Source of the DNA: Posidonia oceanica
Taxonomy: Eukaryota > Streptophyta > Magnoliopsida > Alismatales > Posidoniaceae
DNA length: 64,000 nucleotides
Assembly: GCA_037176725.1 (NCBI GenBank)
Contig: JAZBRS010000074.1
Location: forward strand, 65,414,001-65,478,000
Reading direction: 5' to 3'
Made by a program: the position numbers and the translations under genes. How positions within the stretch are numbered: position 1 is the stretch's first letter; every line of letters begins with the position of its first letter. The notes beneath the pieces are model-generated. The model saw nothing but the letters and a program-made list of their open reading frames with translations, ran no database searches and was not told the origin of the DNA. Of the stretch, positions 32,119-42,625 are shown piece after piece.

Positions 32119-33600
32119 CTAGGTCACGAAGGTGATGTCGTACTGAGATAGGAGTACCTGCCACTTGACACATCGGCCTACTAGTGCTGGCTTCTGAAAC
32201 AAATACTTCATTGGGTCATGCCTGCACAGGAGTAGAACGGGGTAGGCCATCATATAGTGCCTCAGCTTTTGTGTGGCCCAGACTAGGGAAAGGCAGGTTT
32301 TCTCAATCATTGTATACCTGGCTTCGCAGTCATTGAACTTCCTACTTAGGTAGTAGATGGCGCGCTCTTTGCGACCTGATTCATCATGTTGGCCCAGGAC
32401 TGCGCCTACAGAATGCTGTGTTGTTGAGAGGTACAGTAGCAGGGGTCTTCCTGGCGTGGGAGGAACCAAGACAGGGGGCTTAGTTAGGAGCTGCTTGATT
32501 TTCTCAAACGCGGCCTGGCATTCGTCGCCCCACTTGATTTGTGCATTTTTTCTCAAGAGTTTGAAGATCGGCTCACAGATGGGCGTGAGCTGTGCGACGA
32601 ATCGACTGATATACTGCAGTCGCCCCAGTAGGCCTCGGACCTCCTTCTCAGTAGCAGGGGGCATTTCAATGATAGCTCGAGCTTTGCTGGGATCTACTTC
32701 AATCCCCCTCTGGCTGACAATATAGCCAAGGAGCTTTCCAAACGACACATCGAAGACGCACTTGTTGGGATTGAGCCTGAGTTTGTAGCGCCTAAGGCGA
32801 TCGAACAGCTTCTTCAGGCAAGCAAGATGATCTCCGAGCTCTCGGGACTTGGCGATCATATCGTCCACGTAGACCTCCACCTCCTGATGCATGAGGTCGT
32901 GGAACAAGGTCATCATTGCTCTCTGGTAAGTTGCTCCAGCATTTTTCAGCCCAAATGGCATTACTCTGTAGCAGAAGGCCCCCCATGGAGTGATGAAAGA
33001 TGTCTTCTCCATATCCTCCTCTGCCATTCGAATCTGGTTGTAGCCTGAAAAGTCGTCCATGAATGAAAGCACCTTGTGGCCCGCTGTATTGTCCACCAGG
33101 ACGTCTATGTGTGGCAGAGGAAAGTCATCCTTGGGACTGGCTTTGTTCAGATCTCTGTAATTGATGCACATGTGGACTTTTCTATCTTTCTTTGGTACAG
33201 GTACGACATTGGCGAGCCATTCCGGGTATAGGACGACCTTGAGGAAGCTAACATTATGCTGCTTCATAATTTCCTCCTTGATCATCAACAGCCATTGCGA
33301 TCGCCACCTCCTAAGCTTCTGTTTAACTGGCTTTACATCCGGGTCTAGCGGTAGTGTGTGTACCACTATCTCGACATCTAAGCCGACCATATCATCATAG
33401 CTCCAAGCGAAGACGTCTGCATATTCCGTGAGGAATGCAATGAACTCTTCCCGGGCTTGGGGGGACAATTTGGCACTGATACGGACCTGTTTAATTTCCT
33501 CAGCTATGCCGATGTTGATGATCTCTACTTCCTCCTCGACGTGTAGGTTTGGTCCTTCTGGATCGTCATCGAAGGGTTGAAACTCAAGCAAAGGTTCGTC
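32119..33600 (-). CDS. pol: TAT-2 reverse transcriptase and first RNase H
   Basis: A long open frame. The RT core has VVPVPKKDRKVHMCINYRDL, FPLP, LSFMDDFSGY, MPFGLKNAG and catalytic YVDDMIAKS (near 32870). RNase H follows with LLLYLSTTQHSVGAVLGQ, again lacking the usual first Asp, and ends at TAG 32119-32121. A one-base change near 33730 shifts the frame from the linker upstream. An upstream stop near 33715 replaces the glutamine of KRHQGQ in TAT-1. Confidence 0.92.
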   Translation of the reverse strand, partial: DEPLLEFQPFDDDPEGPNLHVEEEVEIINIGIAEEIKQVRISAKLSPQAREEFIAFLTEYADVFAWSYDDMVGLDVEIVVHTLPLDPDVKPVKQKLRRWRSQWLLMIKEEIMKQHNVSFLKVVLYPEWLANVVPVPKKDRKVHMCINYRDLNKASPKDDFPLPHIDVLVDNTAGHKVLSFMDDFSGYNQIRMAEEDMEKTSFITPWGAFCYRVMPFGLKNAGATYQRAMMTLFHDLMHQEVEVYVDDMIAKSRELGDHLACLKKLFDRLRRYKLRLNPNKCVFDVSFGKLLGYIVSQRGIEVDPSKARAIIEMPPATEKEVRGLLGRLQYISRFVAQLTPICEPIFKLLRKNAQIKWGDECQAAFEKIKQLLTKPPVLVPPTPGRPLLLYLSTTQHSVGAVLGQHDESGRKERAIYYLSRKFNDCEARYTMIEKTCLSLVWATQKLRHYMMAYPVLLLCRHDPMKYLFQKPALVGRCVKWQVLLSQYDITFVT

Positions 33601-33782
33601 ATTCTCTTCTATGCCTGTATCCTCCTCCTCATAAGCTATGAGTTCCGAGAGGATCTCCTTCTCAAAGGTTGGATTTGTGACATCGAAGGAGCAAATCTGT
33701 TCAGCATCCTGGCCCTAATGGCGCTTCAGGATGGTCACGCTGACTCACGTGTTTCTATATGCCCACTGTGTGGGCTCAGCTC

Positions 33783-35159
33783 CTAAGCCTCTGGCTCTGC
33801 TGGTCGTCCAGGTCTTTCTGCCTCTGCTGTCTCTGCTGCTGCTGCTGTTACTGTATGCTCCTCCACACTTCCTGATGGGTTGGCGGAGAGCGTCCTGATC
33901 CGGTAACTATCTCTTGGCAGGTTGGTGGAACTACTTCTGCCTGCTGTGCTGCTTGAGCGAGGCAAGCACTGTACAAACCACTTAGACCCACCTCCCAGCT
34001 GCGAGGTGATTAATTCAGATGGTCTAGTGGGTGGTGGAATCACTGTTTCCTCCAGGACCATGATGGATGAGTGGTCCTGTTGCCTGGGGGGATGTGCGAG
34101 TATCTGATCTGTAACCACCACCTTTCCTTTCCTTGCGGCATCCAATTCGGCGGCATCTTCTACAAATACTGCCAGCTGCTTCTGAAATAATAACTCTAAG
34201 TCCTCGAGCATGTCCTCCTCTTGCACCTCCTTGACGGCTCCCTCTTCTTCGTCGGGAGCGAGGTCGACAAGGTAGGCACTGCACGGCTCATACGTCTGCC
34301 GCTCGAGATTTCCCCCTCTTGGGGCGGCTGCCTCGGTCACTAATTGGATTAGGGGCTGAGGTGCCCGCCACGACGAGGGTGCTATCCGTGTTGGCAGGTA
34401 GGGAGGACAATCTGGCCCATTGCTTGGGAGGGCCGATAGCTGGACGGCCGCGCCGGGAGATAGGACTCCTCTGGTAAGTGGTGACATTGTGGGTGTAACC
34501 GCGGACACCATGTGGTCCCTCCACAAGACTTGATTCTTTAAAGTAGGTAGCTGTGTGGCTGTAGGATCCACTTGCATTGTTAACAACGCCACTGGCAAAG
34601 CGGGAGGACCTGCTGAACTGGCGAAGCTCTTCTCCCAGGGAAAGGGGCACAATGCTGAGGCGATTGCTGTCCTAGTCGGGTAGGATGGCAGCTTCTGGGG
34701 ATGTGCTCCCGACTGTGGAGCTACTGCTGCAACTGGTGGGCAAACTGATGATGCTGTGTAAGGACGAGTGGCTGTCAACCTTGATGCAGCGTCTGCCGGA
34801 ACTGTTATGACCGTTGGAGGCAGGGAGAAGCGAACTAACCGAGGTGCTGGGGGATCTAGCCGGGCATCCTTGCTGACCTGCACAGTGTCTGTCTCTGACT
34901 GCTCTTCATCTGAATACCAGTCTTCGACAGTGACCCACTCTTCTGATGGAGGTGGGGAATCTGAGCGCAGTGCGGCCTGTGCTGCGGCTTCATTAAGGTT
35001 GGGATTGAGAATACCTGCACTGACGAAGTTAGAGAAATTCGAAGGAATAAACATCCTCCGACCTCTTCCGCGCCGGTATGCATCCTTACATGGCTGCCAG
35101 TCGTAACCGAGGCCTTCATGGTCTCTTCTCTCTTCTGCCGTGATCGGCTCAGCGATCCC
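33783..35159 (-). CDS. TAT-2 linker between protease and RT
   Basis: This continues in frame after the TAG at 35160-35162; the first ATG is at 35054. It matches TAT-1 at the N-terminal block (SNFVSAGIL), EEWVTVEDWYSDEE, LELLFQKQLA and MVLEE...LI...GGSKWFVQC. Between these it is Pro/Ser/Ala-rich and diverged. It has no ESHA repeat: where TAT-1 has about 160 extra residues, TAT-2 has a short Ser/Ala-rich stretch. It ends at TAG 33783. Confidence 0.6.
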   Translation of the reverse strand, partial: GIAEPITAEERRDHEGLGYDWQPCKDAYRRGRGRRMFIPSNFSNFVSAGILNPNLNEAAAQAALRSDSPPPSEEWVTVEDWYSDEEQSETDTVQVSKDARLDPPAPRLVRFSLPPTVITVPADAASRLTATRPYTASSVCPPVAAVAPQSGAHPQKLPSYPTRTAIASALCPFPWEKSFASSAGPPALPVALLTMQVDPTATQLPTLKNQVLWRDHMVSAVTPTMSPLTRGVLSPGAAVQLSALPSNGPDCPPYLPTRIAPSSWRAPQPLIQLVTEAAAPRGGNLERQTYEPCSAYLVDLAPDEEEGAVKEVQEEDMLEDLELLFQKQLAVFVEDAAELDAARKGKVVVTDQILAHPPRQQDHSSIMVLEETVIPPPTRPSELITSQLGGGSKWFVQCLPRSSSTAGRSSSTNLPRDSYRIRTLSANPSGSVEEHTVTAAAAETAEAERPGRPAEPEA

Positions 35160-37718
35160 CTAGCCGTGTAGCCCAAGCGGCGTTCCATGCTTGTAGCCCC
35201 ACCTGTGGCAAAGGTTCTCGACCATCCGGGAAAGATTTCCCTGAGCGGTCGGAAGATTGACATGCTCAAGATCGGAAAGGAAGTCAACCGGCTCGAACCG
35301 ATTGACGTGATACAAGACATCGGTGGGTTTAGAATCAAAGGAGACAGTCTGCGGGGAAACTGAGGAGACCACCTCGCCTCCCTCTCCGTCAAAGTTTTCA
35401 GCCATGACGGCGATGATTTCGTCATTGTGGCGGAACTTTATCATTCGGTGGAGAGTTGAGGGGATCACCTGATGTTGGTGCAGCCAAGGGCGCCCCAACA
35501 GAAGATTGAAAGACGGCTCTAAATCGACGACAAAAAAGTCAACATCGAATACCACTAGGCCGATGGCAAGGGGGATAACCAAAGCTCCCAGAGCGTCGTG
35601 GTGCGTGTTGTCGAACGACGTCATCCCTTTAGTGACTGGTGTGATATCCTCGACCTTGAATCCGAGTTTACTTGCAGTGCATAAGGGGCAGACATTAAGG
35701 CCTGCGCCATTATCAACCAAGGTCAGAGGGATGCAGAGATCGTTGTACTGCACTGTGACGAAGAGGGGCTTGTTGTGGCATGCCCCTGCCGGGGGGAGCT
35801 CGTCACTCGAGAAAGAGATGACATGAGGTTCCGCAATCATGCCCACCATGCTTTCAAGGGTTGCGGGTTTGATGGTTTGGGATACATGGGCTGCCTGGAA
35901 CACACAGAGGAAGGCCTCTTGGTGCTCCGCAGAAGAGTGGATTAAATCCCAAATGGAGATGTCGGCCTTTACCCTCTTAAGCTGGGCAGTAATGTCGGCA
36001 CTAGGTTGGCCTTTCGGGGTGGAGGCAGAGGGTTGAATGGGGTCCTGGGATGGTTTGGTGGTTTGCTTTGTGGATGGAGTGGTTGTGGCTTCTGGAGTGG
36101 TAGGCTGGGCTACCAGGGCTGGAGGCCTGTACACCCTTCCCGAACGCATGACTTCGGCGCACATTTCTGTGGTGTAGTCATACGGGACTCTATGGGTATC
36201 CCAGGTCAGAGTAATGACCACAGGTATGCGGGCCGCAAGCTCCAGGGGGGTTGGTAGTGGATAGGTGGGTCCTGCTGGTGTAGTAAACTGGGAGGAGGGT
36301 TGAAGAGGTTCTGGTTGCGGCAAGGCCAACAGGCAGATAGGTGGCTCAGCAGGGTGTTGCATGGTGGGCCGAGCGGCGGAAGGCCCCGACTCGGCGTTCA
36401 GCTGTATCATATGGATTGCCAATTCAGAGCCAGCAAGAACAGAGTTGTACAGAGCCAAAGGAAAAGGATCTGAAACACAATGGATTAGAGAAGATGGGTC
36501 CACTACGGAGGCGGTGGGCCCAGAAGGGAAGAGAGCATTGACTCCTGAGGTCTCGGCGCCTCCTGAGCCAGAATGCTCAGGTAGGGGCCGATGCAAGATG
36601 CTGGGGTGAGCTAGAGATGATGCAGGGGTGGATGCAAGTGGAGGGGCAGAAGTGGATGCCGCCTCCTGAGTGTTTATGGTGATGACCCTTTGGTCAATCA
36701 GGTCCTGGATGGCTCCCCGCAAAGTGAAGCAGTTATCCGTCGAGTGGCCCTCAACTCGATGGTAATTGCAAAAGAGGCCTGCCTTGTACCACGGTGGAAG
36801 TGGGTTTGGCAGTGGGCAAACCTCAGGGAACCTAAGGAGTAACGCCACCTTAGGCAGGACGGTGCTCAGCAGTTCCACGAGCTTTGTGAATTGGGGCATG
36901 TTGCCGCGAAACCGTTTCTGCGGAGGGCGTTGTCCTTGCCGGGCCGGTGCGGCTGGATAGACCGGTTGGGCGATGTGTGCAATCTGTTGAGTGTGTGAGG
37001 GTGCAGGTGCATAAACTATTTGATTCGGGGCAGGGTGACCCGCCAGGTTGAACTGCGCCACAGGAGAATCGACGTAGGCAACAGCGGGCTTGGGCTGATC
37101 CCTTCTTCTAGCAAGGTTGTTGCCGCTGTTGTTGTTGCCACTGTTGTTGCTGTTGTAGTTGTTGTTGTTGTTGTTGCGGTTGGGGATGATGTCCTGTCCG
37201 ACAAGTGCGAAGATGGTGGGGTAGCGGCCAGTGCGGATTGCACTCTCTATGCGGGAGCCTGACCGAATCAGTGATGCAAAAGTGGTGACAGATTGAAGAC
37301 TGAGCATACCCCCAATCAATGGCAGTGAGCCTCGGATGAGGATCTCGATAGACTCCTCGTCAGAGGGCCTATCTCGAACCTGCGAGGCCAGTGCGCACCA
37401 TTGGTTGACGTACTCCCCGAACGGCTCATGGGGTTTCTGCACAGTGGAGACCAAATCCTCCCTCTTTGGGACTTGGTCGAGATTGAAAGAGTACTGTTTC
37501 ACGAACGCCAGAGTGAGGGCGCTCCAGGTCCTAATGGAGGCCATATCAAGTGACGTGAACCACTTGAGAGCCGGACCAGTAAGACTCTTTTGGAACAGGC
37601 GAATAAGAAACCTCTCATCACCCTGAAGCTGTGTGAGGTCCCCGCAATAAGCCCGCAGATGAGAGATAGGGCAGCCCTTCCCGTTGTACTTGTCAAAGTC
37701 TAGGACGCAAAAATTCAC
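35160..37718 (-). CDS. gag: TAT-2 gag core and protease (open)
   Basis: An 852-codon open frame. It holds the retrotransposon-gag core (37700-37250: SHLRAYCGDLTQL, FQKSLTGPALKWFTSLDMAS, EPFGEYVNQW), an Asn-rich tract (about 37190-37130), the CHHC zinc motif (CNYHRVEGHSTDNC near 36770), a Pro/Ser-rich linker, and the aspartic protease (LVDNGAGLNVCPL near 35710 and LLGRPWLHQHQ near 35500). It ends at TAG 35160-35162 at the same alignment position as TAG 11666 in TAT-1. It shows the intact gag segment that TAT-1 lost by deletion near 9325. Confidence 0.9.
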   Translation of the reverse strand: MNFCVLDFDKYNGKGCPISHLRAYCGDLTQLQGDERFLIRLFQKSLTGPALKWFTSLDMASIRTWSALTLAFVKQYSFNLDQVPKREDLVSTVQKPHEPFGEYVNQWCALASQVRDRPSDEESIEILIRGSLPLIGGMLSLQSVTTFASLIRSGSRIESAIRTGRYPTIFALVGQDIIPNRNNNNNNYNSNNSGNNNSGNNLARRRDQPKPAVAYVDSPVAQFNLAGHPAPNQIVYAPAPSHTQQIAHIAQPVYPAAPARQGQRPPQKRFRGNMPQFTKLVELLSTVLPKVALLLRFPEVCPLPNPLPPWYKAGLFCNYHRVEGHSTDNCFTLRGAIQDLIDQRVITINTQEAASTSAPPLASTPASSLAHPSILHRPLPEHSGSGGAETSGVNALFPSGPTASVVDPSSLIHCVSDPFPLALYNSVLAGSELAIHMIQLNAESGPSAARPTMQHPAEPPICLLALPQPEPLQPSSQFTTPAGPTYPLPTPLELAARIPVVITLTWDTHRVPYDYTTEMCAEVMRSGRVYRPPALVAQPTTPEATTTPSTKQTTKPSQDPIQPSASTPKGQPSADITAQLKRVKADISIWDLIHSSAEHQEAFLCVFQAAHVSQTIKPATLESMVGMIAEPHVISFSSDELPPAGACHNKPLFVTVQYNDLCIPLTLVDNGAGLNVCPLCTASKLGFKVEDITPVTKGMTSFDNTHHDALGALVIPLAIGLVVFDVDFFVVDLEPSFNLLLGRPWLHQHQVIPSTLHRMIKFRHNDEIIAVMAENFDGEGGEVVSSVSPQTVSFDSKPTDVLYHVNRFEPVDFLSDLEHVNLPTAQGNLSRMVENLCHRWGYKHGTPLGLHG

Positions 37719-38762
37719 TGGGAGTACAACCTCTGGGAAGTAACAGAGGTCCCGGTACTCGAAGGACTGGCATTCCCCACCCTACACTCGACGAAGTACT
37801 CTCTCCAGATCGCCCATCCTGTTAAGGAGGGCATCCGGGGTCGCTGCTGGCAAAGAAGGTGTAGCTAGGGCAGGGTTAGCGTATGCCGTCTGGGTCGCAC
37901 CTAAGTGCTCCTCCGGATCCACCATCTCGTCGGCTGGTGAGGCGACGTGATGGCCGGCATACCCGTGCAAGGGTGTGTGGTGCTGTGGGGTGTATGCAGG
38001 AACCTGAATCTATGGATGCACTGGGGGAAGATAAGCAGAATGCTGTGCTGTGGGTGTTAGAGTATGCGGAAGCAACAGCTGCTGCAATGGCACAGTGCCG
38101 GACTGCAGACCAAGTGGGTACTGTGTTCCTGTCATCCCAGTAGGATGACCACCAGAGGGGGGAGTAAAATGCTGTGCAGTGAGGAGTGGGTGCACAGGAG
38201 GCAACGATGCTGCCCCTACCGTCGGAGCAACGAGTAGCTGCGACGAGGGCCGAGGCGGTGGTGCAGTGGGGAATGCCTGAAATTGGAAGGGAGGGACAAA
38301 AGGGACCTCAGGAGCCACGAGGGGGCAAAGAGACAGAGCCATGTCCTGCAGATGCTGGACAAGCCCTAACAGGTGCTGGTACTGTGCTTCAGGTATCCCA
38401 TCAGTGGGAATACTGAATTGCAGTGCCTGCGGGGGAGTGGGTGCAACAGGTGGAGGCACAGACTGTCCAACAGGGTGGAATCCTACATCAAGAGGAGCTG
38501 TCGCAGTGGGGGAATCAAGTGCAAGACCCAGGACATTATATAGCATTGCCGGGACACGAGAAGTAGTCACCGTGACAGATTCGGTGACAGTCCCCGGAGG
38601 TAAGGTAGCTAGATGATGTTCGAAAATTCCAGGGTTCCCCTGCGCCTGAAAGTGAAAGGTGTGAGGGGCAATAGTGGAGACCAGAGCCACAGAAGGAGGG
38701 GTCGGAACCTGGGACCCTTCCAAGGCAATAGAGAACATGGGCTCACTAACACGCTGGGCCAT
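37719..38762 (-). pseudogene. gag: TAT-2 gag N-terminal region
   Basis: It starts at ATG 38762 (MAQ, as in TAT-1 and TAT-E), is Pro/Gln/Ala-rich and in frame with the gag core. It is broken by TAG at 38010 and TAG at 37782; the second replaces the glutamine of QVQG in TAT-1 and TAT-E. Conserved words are GEVMVDPEEH-like (here DEMVDPEEHLGA) near 37920 and the QFSIPTDG segment near 38410. Confidence 0.8.
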
Positions 38763-39856
38763 GGCGGTCCGAGAGCGAGTGAGAACAGGACTGCGACAGG
38801 GAAGAGAAGGACGACACCTAGGATGAGCTATCGTCGAACTCGACGGATACCTCGAGAAAGGAGGGTCGAGAAAAGGGTGTCACAACAGGGGCGTGAGCAA
38901 AGAAACAAACTCGAGCTCCGACAAGGGAACTCGCTCATAGACCTGAGGGACAAAGCAAACAAAAAGGTTAGGACCTAACAAAGGAATGCAAATGCTGTTA
39001 GTTGTGATATGTATGATATGCGTGCGAATGCTTTCTAACATGCTCTCTCTCACCAATCTAATGTATCCTAGTAGGTTATCTACTCCGGATCCACACAGGG
39101 TGTACAGGTCTCCGACTCGGTCAGAAAAGTAAGGCTCCCATCTAAATCCTGGCCGAAGCCAAGTGGTGACGAGTGGTGCGTTGGGGAGCCATCAACCTGC
39201 CAAAAGCAAGGCTTGTACCCCCTAGTAACACCGACACGACCCCAGACAAGAGGGGACAAGGCCAATCCACCTGCGCTATCGCAAAAAGCGACGGAACGGG
39301 GGACGGGACCTGTCCTTCTCAGACTAAGTAGGTGGACTCAGGAAGGAGAAGAATGCATGCCCTATATGCTCAAACATGCGCGTATGCATTGAGTTTTTTA
39401 GCTTGCCTGTTTTATTAACTGCAAAAGGGGGTAGAAGTTGATGTAGAAGCTCTAGTAAACCTAAATGTCACTTTTACTTGCATGTTTTAAGTTAAACCAA
39501 GGAGGGAGGCAATCACATCTCTACTTTACCTTAGGATAAATGCAAGAAAGGGGAAACAAACACTCAGTCATGGCAATGCTAAATCATACAACACATCAAA
39601 AGGCATGAGCATGGCATGTAATCGTGTTGTGTACATGATTTGTGAAATAAAACAATCATCAAACCAAAAGAAGGCATGTATACTAAGGCATGTGTGTGCG
39701 GTGATAATGACATGCAGGTGTGGAAAGAGAACAAACAATCAATCACGACATTGCAAATAAACGCTAAATAGAATAACAAAGGGCTAGAACAAAGGTGCAA
39801 GCAAGGAAAGACCACAAGATAAGCGAAAGGCGAAAACAAAAAGTCGGAGTCTAGTA
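38763..39856 (-). other. Leader of TAT-2
   Basis: About 1.1 kb without a gene. It contains the conserved stem-loop (39240-39255), sequence shared with TAT-D (39069-39330 compared with 50160-50430), and a splice acceptor (minus, CCCTCAG with AG at 38944-38943) just upstream of gag. Confidence 0.65.
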
Positions 39857-39874
39857 TCCCCAGCGGAGTCGCCA
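39857..39874 (-). promoter_or_regulatory. Primer-binding site of TAT-2
   Basis: TCCCCAGCGGAGTCGCCA on the + strand, the exact reverse complement of the TAT-1 PBS. Six bases separate it from the LTR edge. Confidence 0.88.
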
Positions 39875-41826
39875 CTTTACTGTGACCGTCTCTTTTGACG
39901 TACGACTTGGGGGTCGCTGCCAAAGCTCGTAGACACCCGGTCGTAGGGAAGGAGGGCCACAGCTAATGGTGTATCCGAGGAAAGTTCGACTCAAGGAAGA
40001 AAACACCAATAAAATGATAAGTGACGATAAAAGGAAAAAAGGAAAAAAGGGATCAAGTCTAAATTCTTTAACGGAGTGGTCATTCTTATGCGACCGTCTC
40101 TTGCATACGATACAGGAGCCGCTGCCAAAGCTCGCAGACGCCCAGTCGAAGAGAAGGAGGGTCTCAAAAAATGGCATGTCCGAGGAAGATTCGACTCGAT
40201 AAAGAGTGTAAAATTACCAATAAACATCGAAATCGACAAATAAGATAAACAACAAAAAAGGGGGGAGTCGCCACCTAGTCTAATTGGGAAAAGCCAGAAG
40301 ACGAGGAAAATCAGAGTAAACAAAGAAAGCGAAAGAAAACAAAGTCGATCCATGCAAAACGGATGCGACACTGAGTCATTGCGGTCCAAAGATGGGTAAG
40401 GACTCCCAATACGCGCAGGGAAGGTATTAGGCACCCCCGACACGCCCGAGGAGCGGCCTTTTCTAACGTCATTCCACTCATAGTGTGGCTTAATGTAGGC
40501 TGAAGGCCAATTAATATGTTCTAGCTAAAGAAAACATGCCATGATATCTTAAGAAGGCGAAAGGAAAGAAACTTAAGTAAACAAGCTCATGGATTAAAGG
40601 AAGACTAAGGCAAATAGCTATGTAAGGCTAAGAAGCAAACATACATGAGAAGATAGAATGTAATTAAACACCACACATGCTGCAAGCAATCAGGAGATAA
40701 ACAATATAAAGCAAGGAGGTAATGTACAAGATAAAGAGCATAAGTAAAGCAAGTAAGACTTAAGTAAACAATGCTCAAAAGGAAACAGAGAAGTAAATAA
40801 GGGTGCTTGAATGTAAACATGCATGAGGGGCAGCCAAAATGAGGGAAGATAGGCACTAGTCACATCTGTAGAAGCCACTGTTAAATACGCAGGGGTCTCA
40901 CATGGGACCTCCACGTGGGGACAATTCACACTTCCAGTGATAAGTCACAGCCAAATGGGAGGCCCTCCTCAATCCAATTCGGTACGAGACCAGTTGGATG
41001 ATGGGGAGGAAGTATCCCGGAACAACATTATGCAATAACATCTGGAAAATAGGCACAAATGTGGGTCGGAATGATGGCTGGGAACTCTGTCTGATATCTC
41101 AATCAAACACGCGGGAGGTCCACGCGGGACCTCAACGCGGGACCAATCGGTTCAGAAAGAGAACCTTCATCGCCAGATTCCGGGATCCACAGGCAATGGA
41201 AATTAAAGAAAGCAGATTGGTATTGAAGAGAAGATGCTAGACAACAGTATTATGCAAAAACATGAAGGAAACAGATGCTAACAGGGGTCGGAAAGAGGCT
41301 GGAAGCTTGGCCTGGCGTCACAGTCTAACACGTGGGAGGTCCACGCGGGACCTCGACACGAGACCGGTCTGCCAGACAGAGAATCTTCATCGCCCGATTC
41401 CGAGCCCGATGCTCAACGGAACGCGACGAAATAAGTTGGGGAGGCGAGACGGCACACCCAGCTATCCACATGAAGTGCAGACGCGAGGTGGCGTGGCCCA
41501 AGGCATCGCCCCCACCTCGGCAGTATCGTGCCAGTGATCGCGCTTCTCCGTCGGCCATAGAGGTGGCTTGGAGGGCGCTATCAGCCCGAGGCACACTGAG
41601 GAGGTTTGAGGTGGAGGTGGGGAAGCCAGCTGGAGGCTCTGCACGGCGAGGCGAGGTGGCTAGGGGCACGTCGGCATGAGGCCAGGCGCGAGCCATCTGC
41701 TTGGCGCGAGAGGCGGTGGAGAAATGGAAAAAAAACAATGCATACTACAATTGAGGTTGAAAACTAATGGGGAATGAAAACACTACGTATGGGGACAGTT
41801 CTACACTACCAGAAGACCAAGTGCAT

Positions 41827-41833
41827 ACCTGAA
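41827..41833 (-). promoter_or_regulatory. Candidate splice donor in the TAT-2 LTR
   Basis: On the minus strand, TTCAG|GTATGC at the switch from GC-rich to A/T-rich sequence, about 330 bp after the TATA box. Confidence 0.5.
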
Positions 41834-42159
41834 GCACGCCGGGGATGCTGTCTTCTCCAGCAACGTCACTGCTGCAGACAGGCGAGCGGACGGAGCGGTA
41901 GAGCTCGGGAAGTCACTTGGGAAGGTGGGGCTCTTCCTCGCGGGCTCAAGGGTGTGCTCTGGATGTGCTGGAATGCCGGTGGGGGTCTCGACGGTGAGTG
42001 AGTTCACCGGAGATACTTCCTCAATTCCAGAACGCCGAAATTGAGGGGTTTTAGAGGTCAGGAGGGGCTCAGAAGCTCGGAGGGAATGCTCTAGGTGTAG
42101 GTGATGCTCTTAGGGATGCAAGGAGTGCTGAACCGGGCGCTGGGAGGCTCTGGCCGGGG

Positions 42160-42166
42160 TTTTATA
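42160..42166 (-). promoter_or_regulatory. TATA box in the TAT-2 LTR
   Basis: TATAAAA on the minus strand, followed by C-rich sequence. It would place the RNA start near 42130 and make the R/U5 part over 2 kb long. Confidence 0.6.
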
Positions 42167-42379
42167 GGCTACGGAGGTCGATGCTGGCCGTTGGCGCAGA
42201 TCGAGATTTGAAATGAAAGGTTGGGATGGTTGCTGAAGATCGATGGGTGGAGTTGGTTGGGACGTGCAATTGGATGGTCCAGGTGTCCAAAGGCACGAGC
42301 CCAGATCGGTGGGAGCCAATGGCGAGCGAGGAGGAGGTGGGCCAAGGTGATTGGTCCGCCTGATTTTTGTTACTGACAC

Positions 42380-42625
42380 AGGACATAACGCGGGAGCTGG
42401 GCGCAGCTGTCAGTCTGTCAGTTTTCGCTACCGACATAGGACAACAAGCGGGAGCATCACGCGGGAGCTATACATGAGTGTCAGAGTACCGGTTTCTACC
42501 ACTGATGCAGGAAAACACGCGAGAGTACCACGCGGGAGCTCAACGCGAGAGTGATCCCGTCAGTGTTGCCACTGATGCAGGAAAACACGTGGGAGTGGCA
42601 CGTGGGAGCTCTGTGCGGGAGGTAT
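42380..42625. repeat. Diverged tandem repeat of GCGGGA triplets in the TAT-2 LTR
   Basis: Four units of about 65-70 bp, each with ACTGA(C/T)..AGGA.AA(C/A).CG, ACGCGGGAGCT-like words spaced 16-20 bp, and a GTCAGT-type end. Related words occur at 41100-41140 and 41325-41370, where GAGGTCC and GGACCTC also form a hairpin. Confidence 0.65.
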
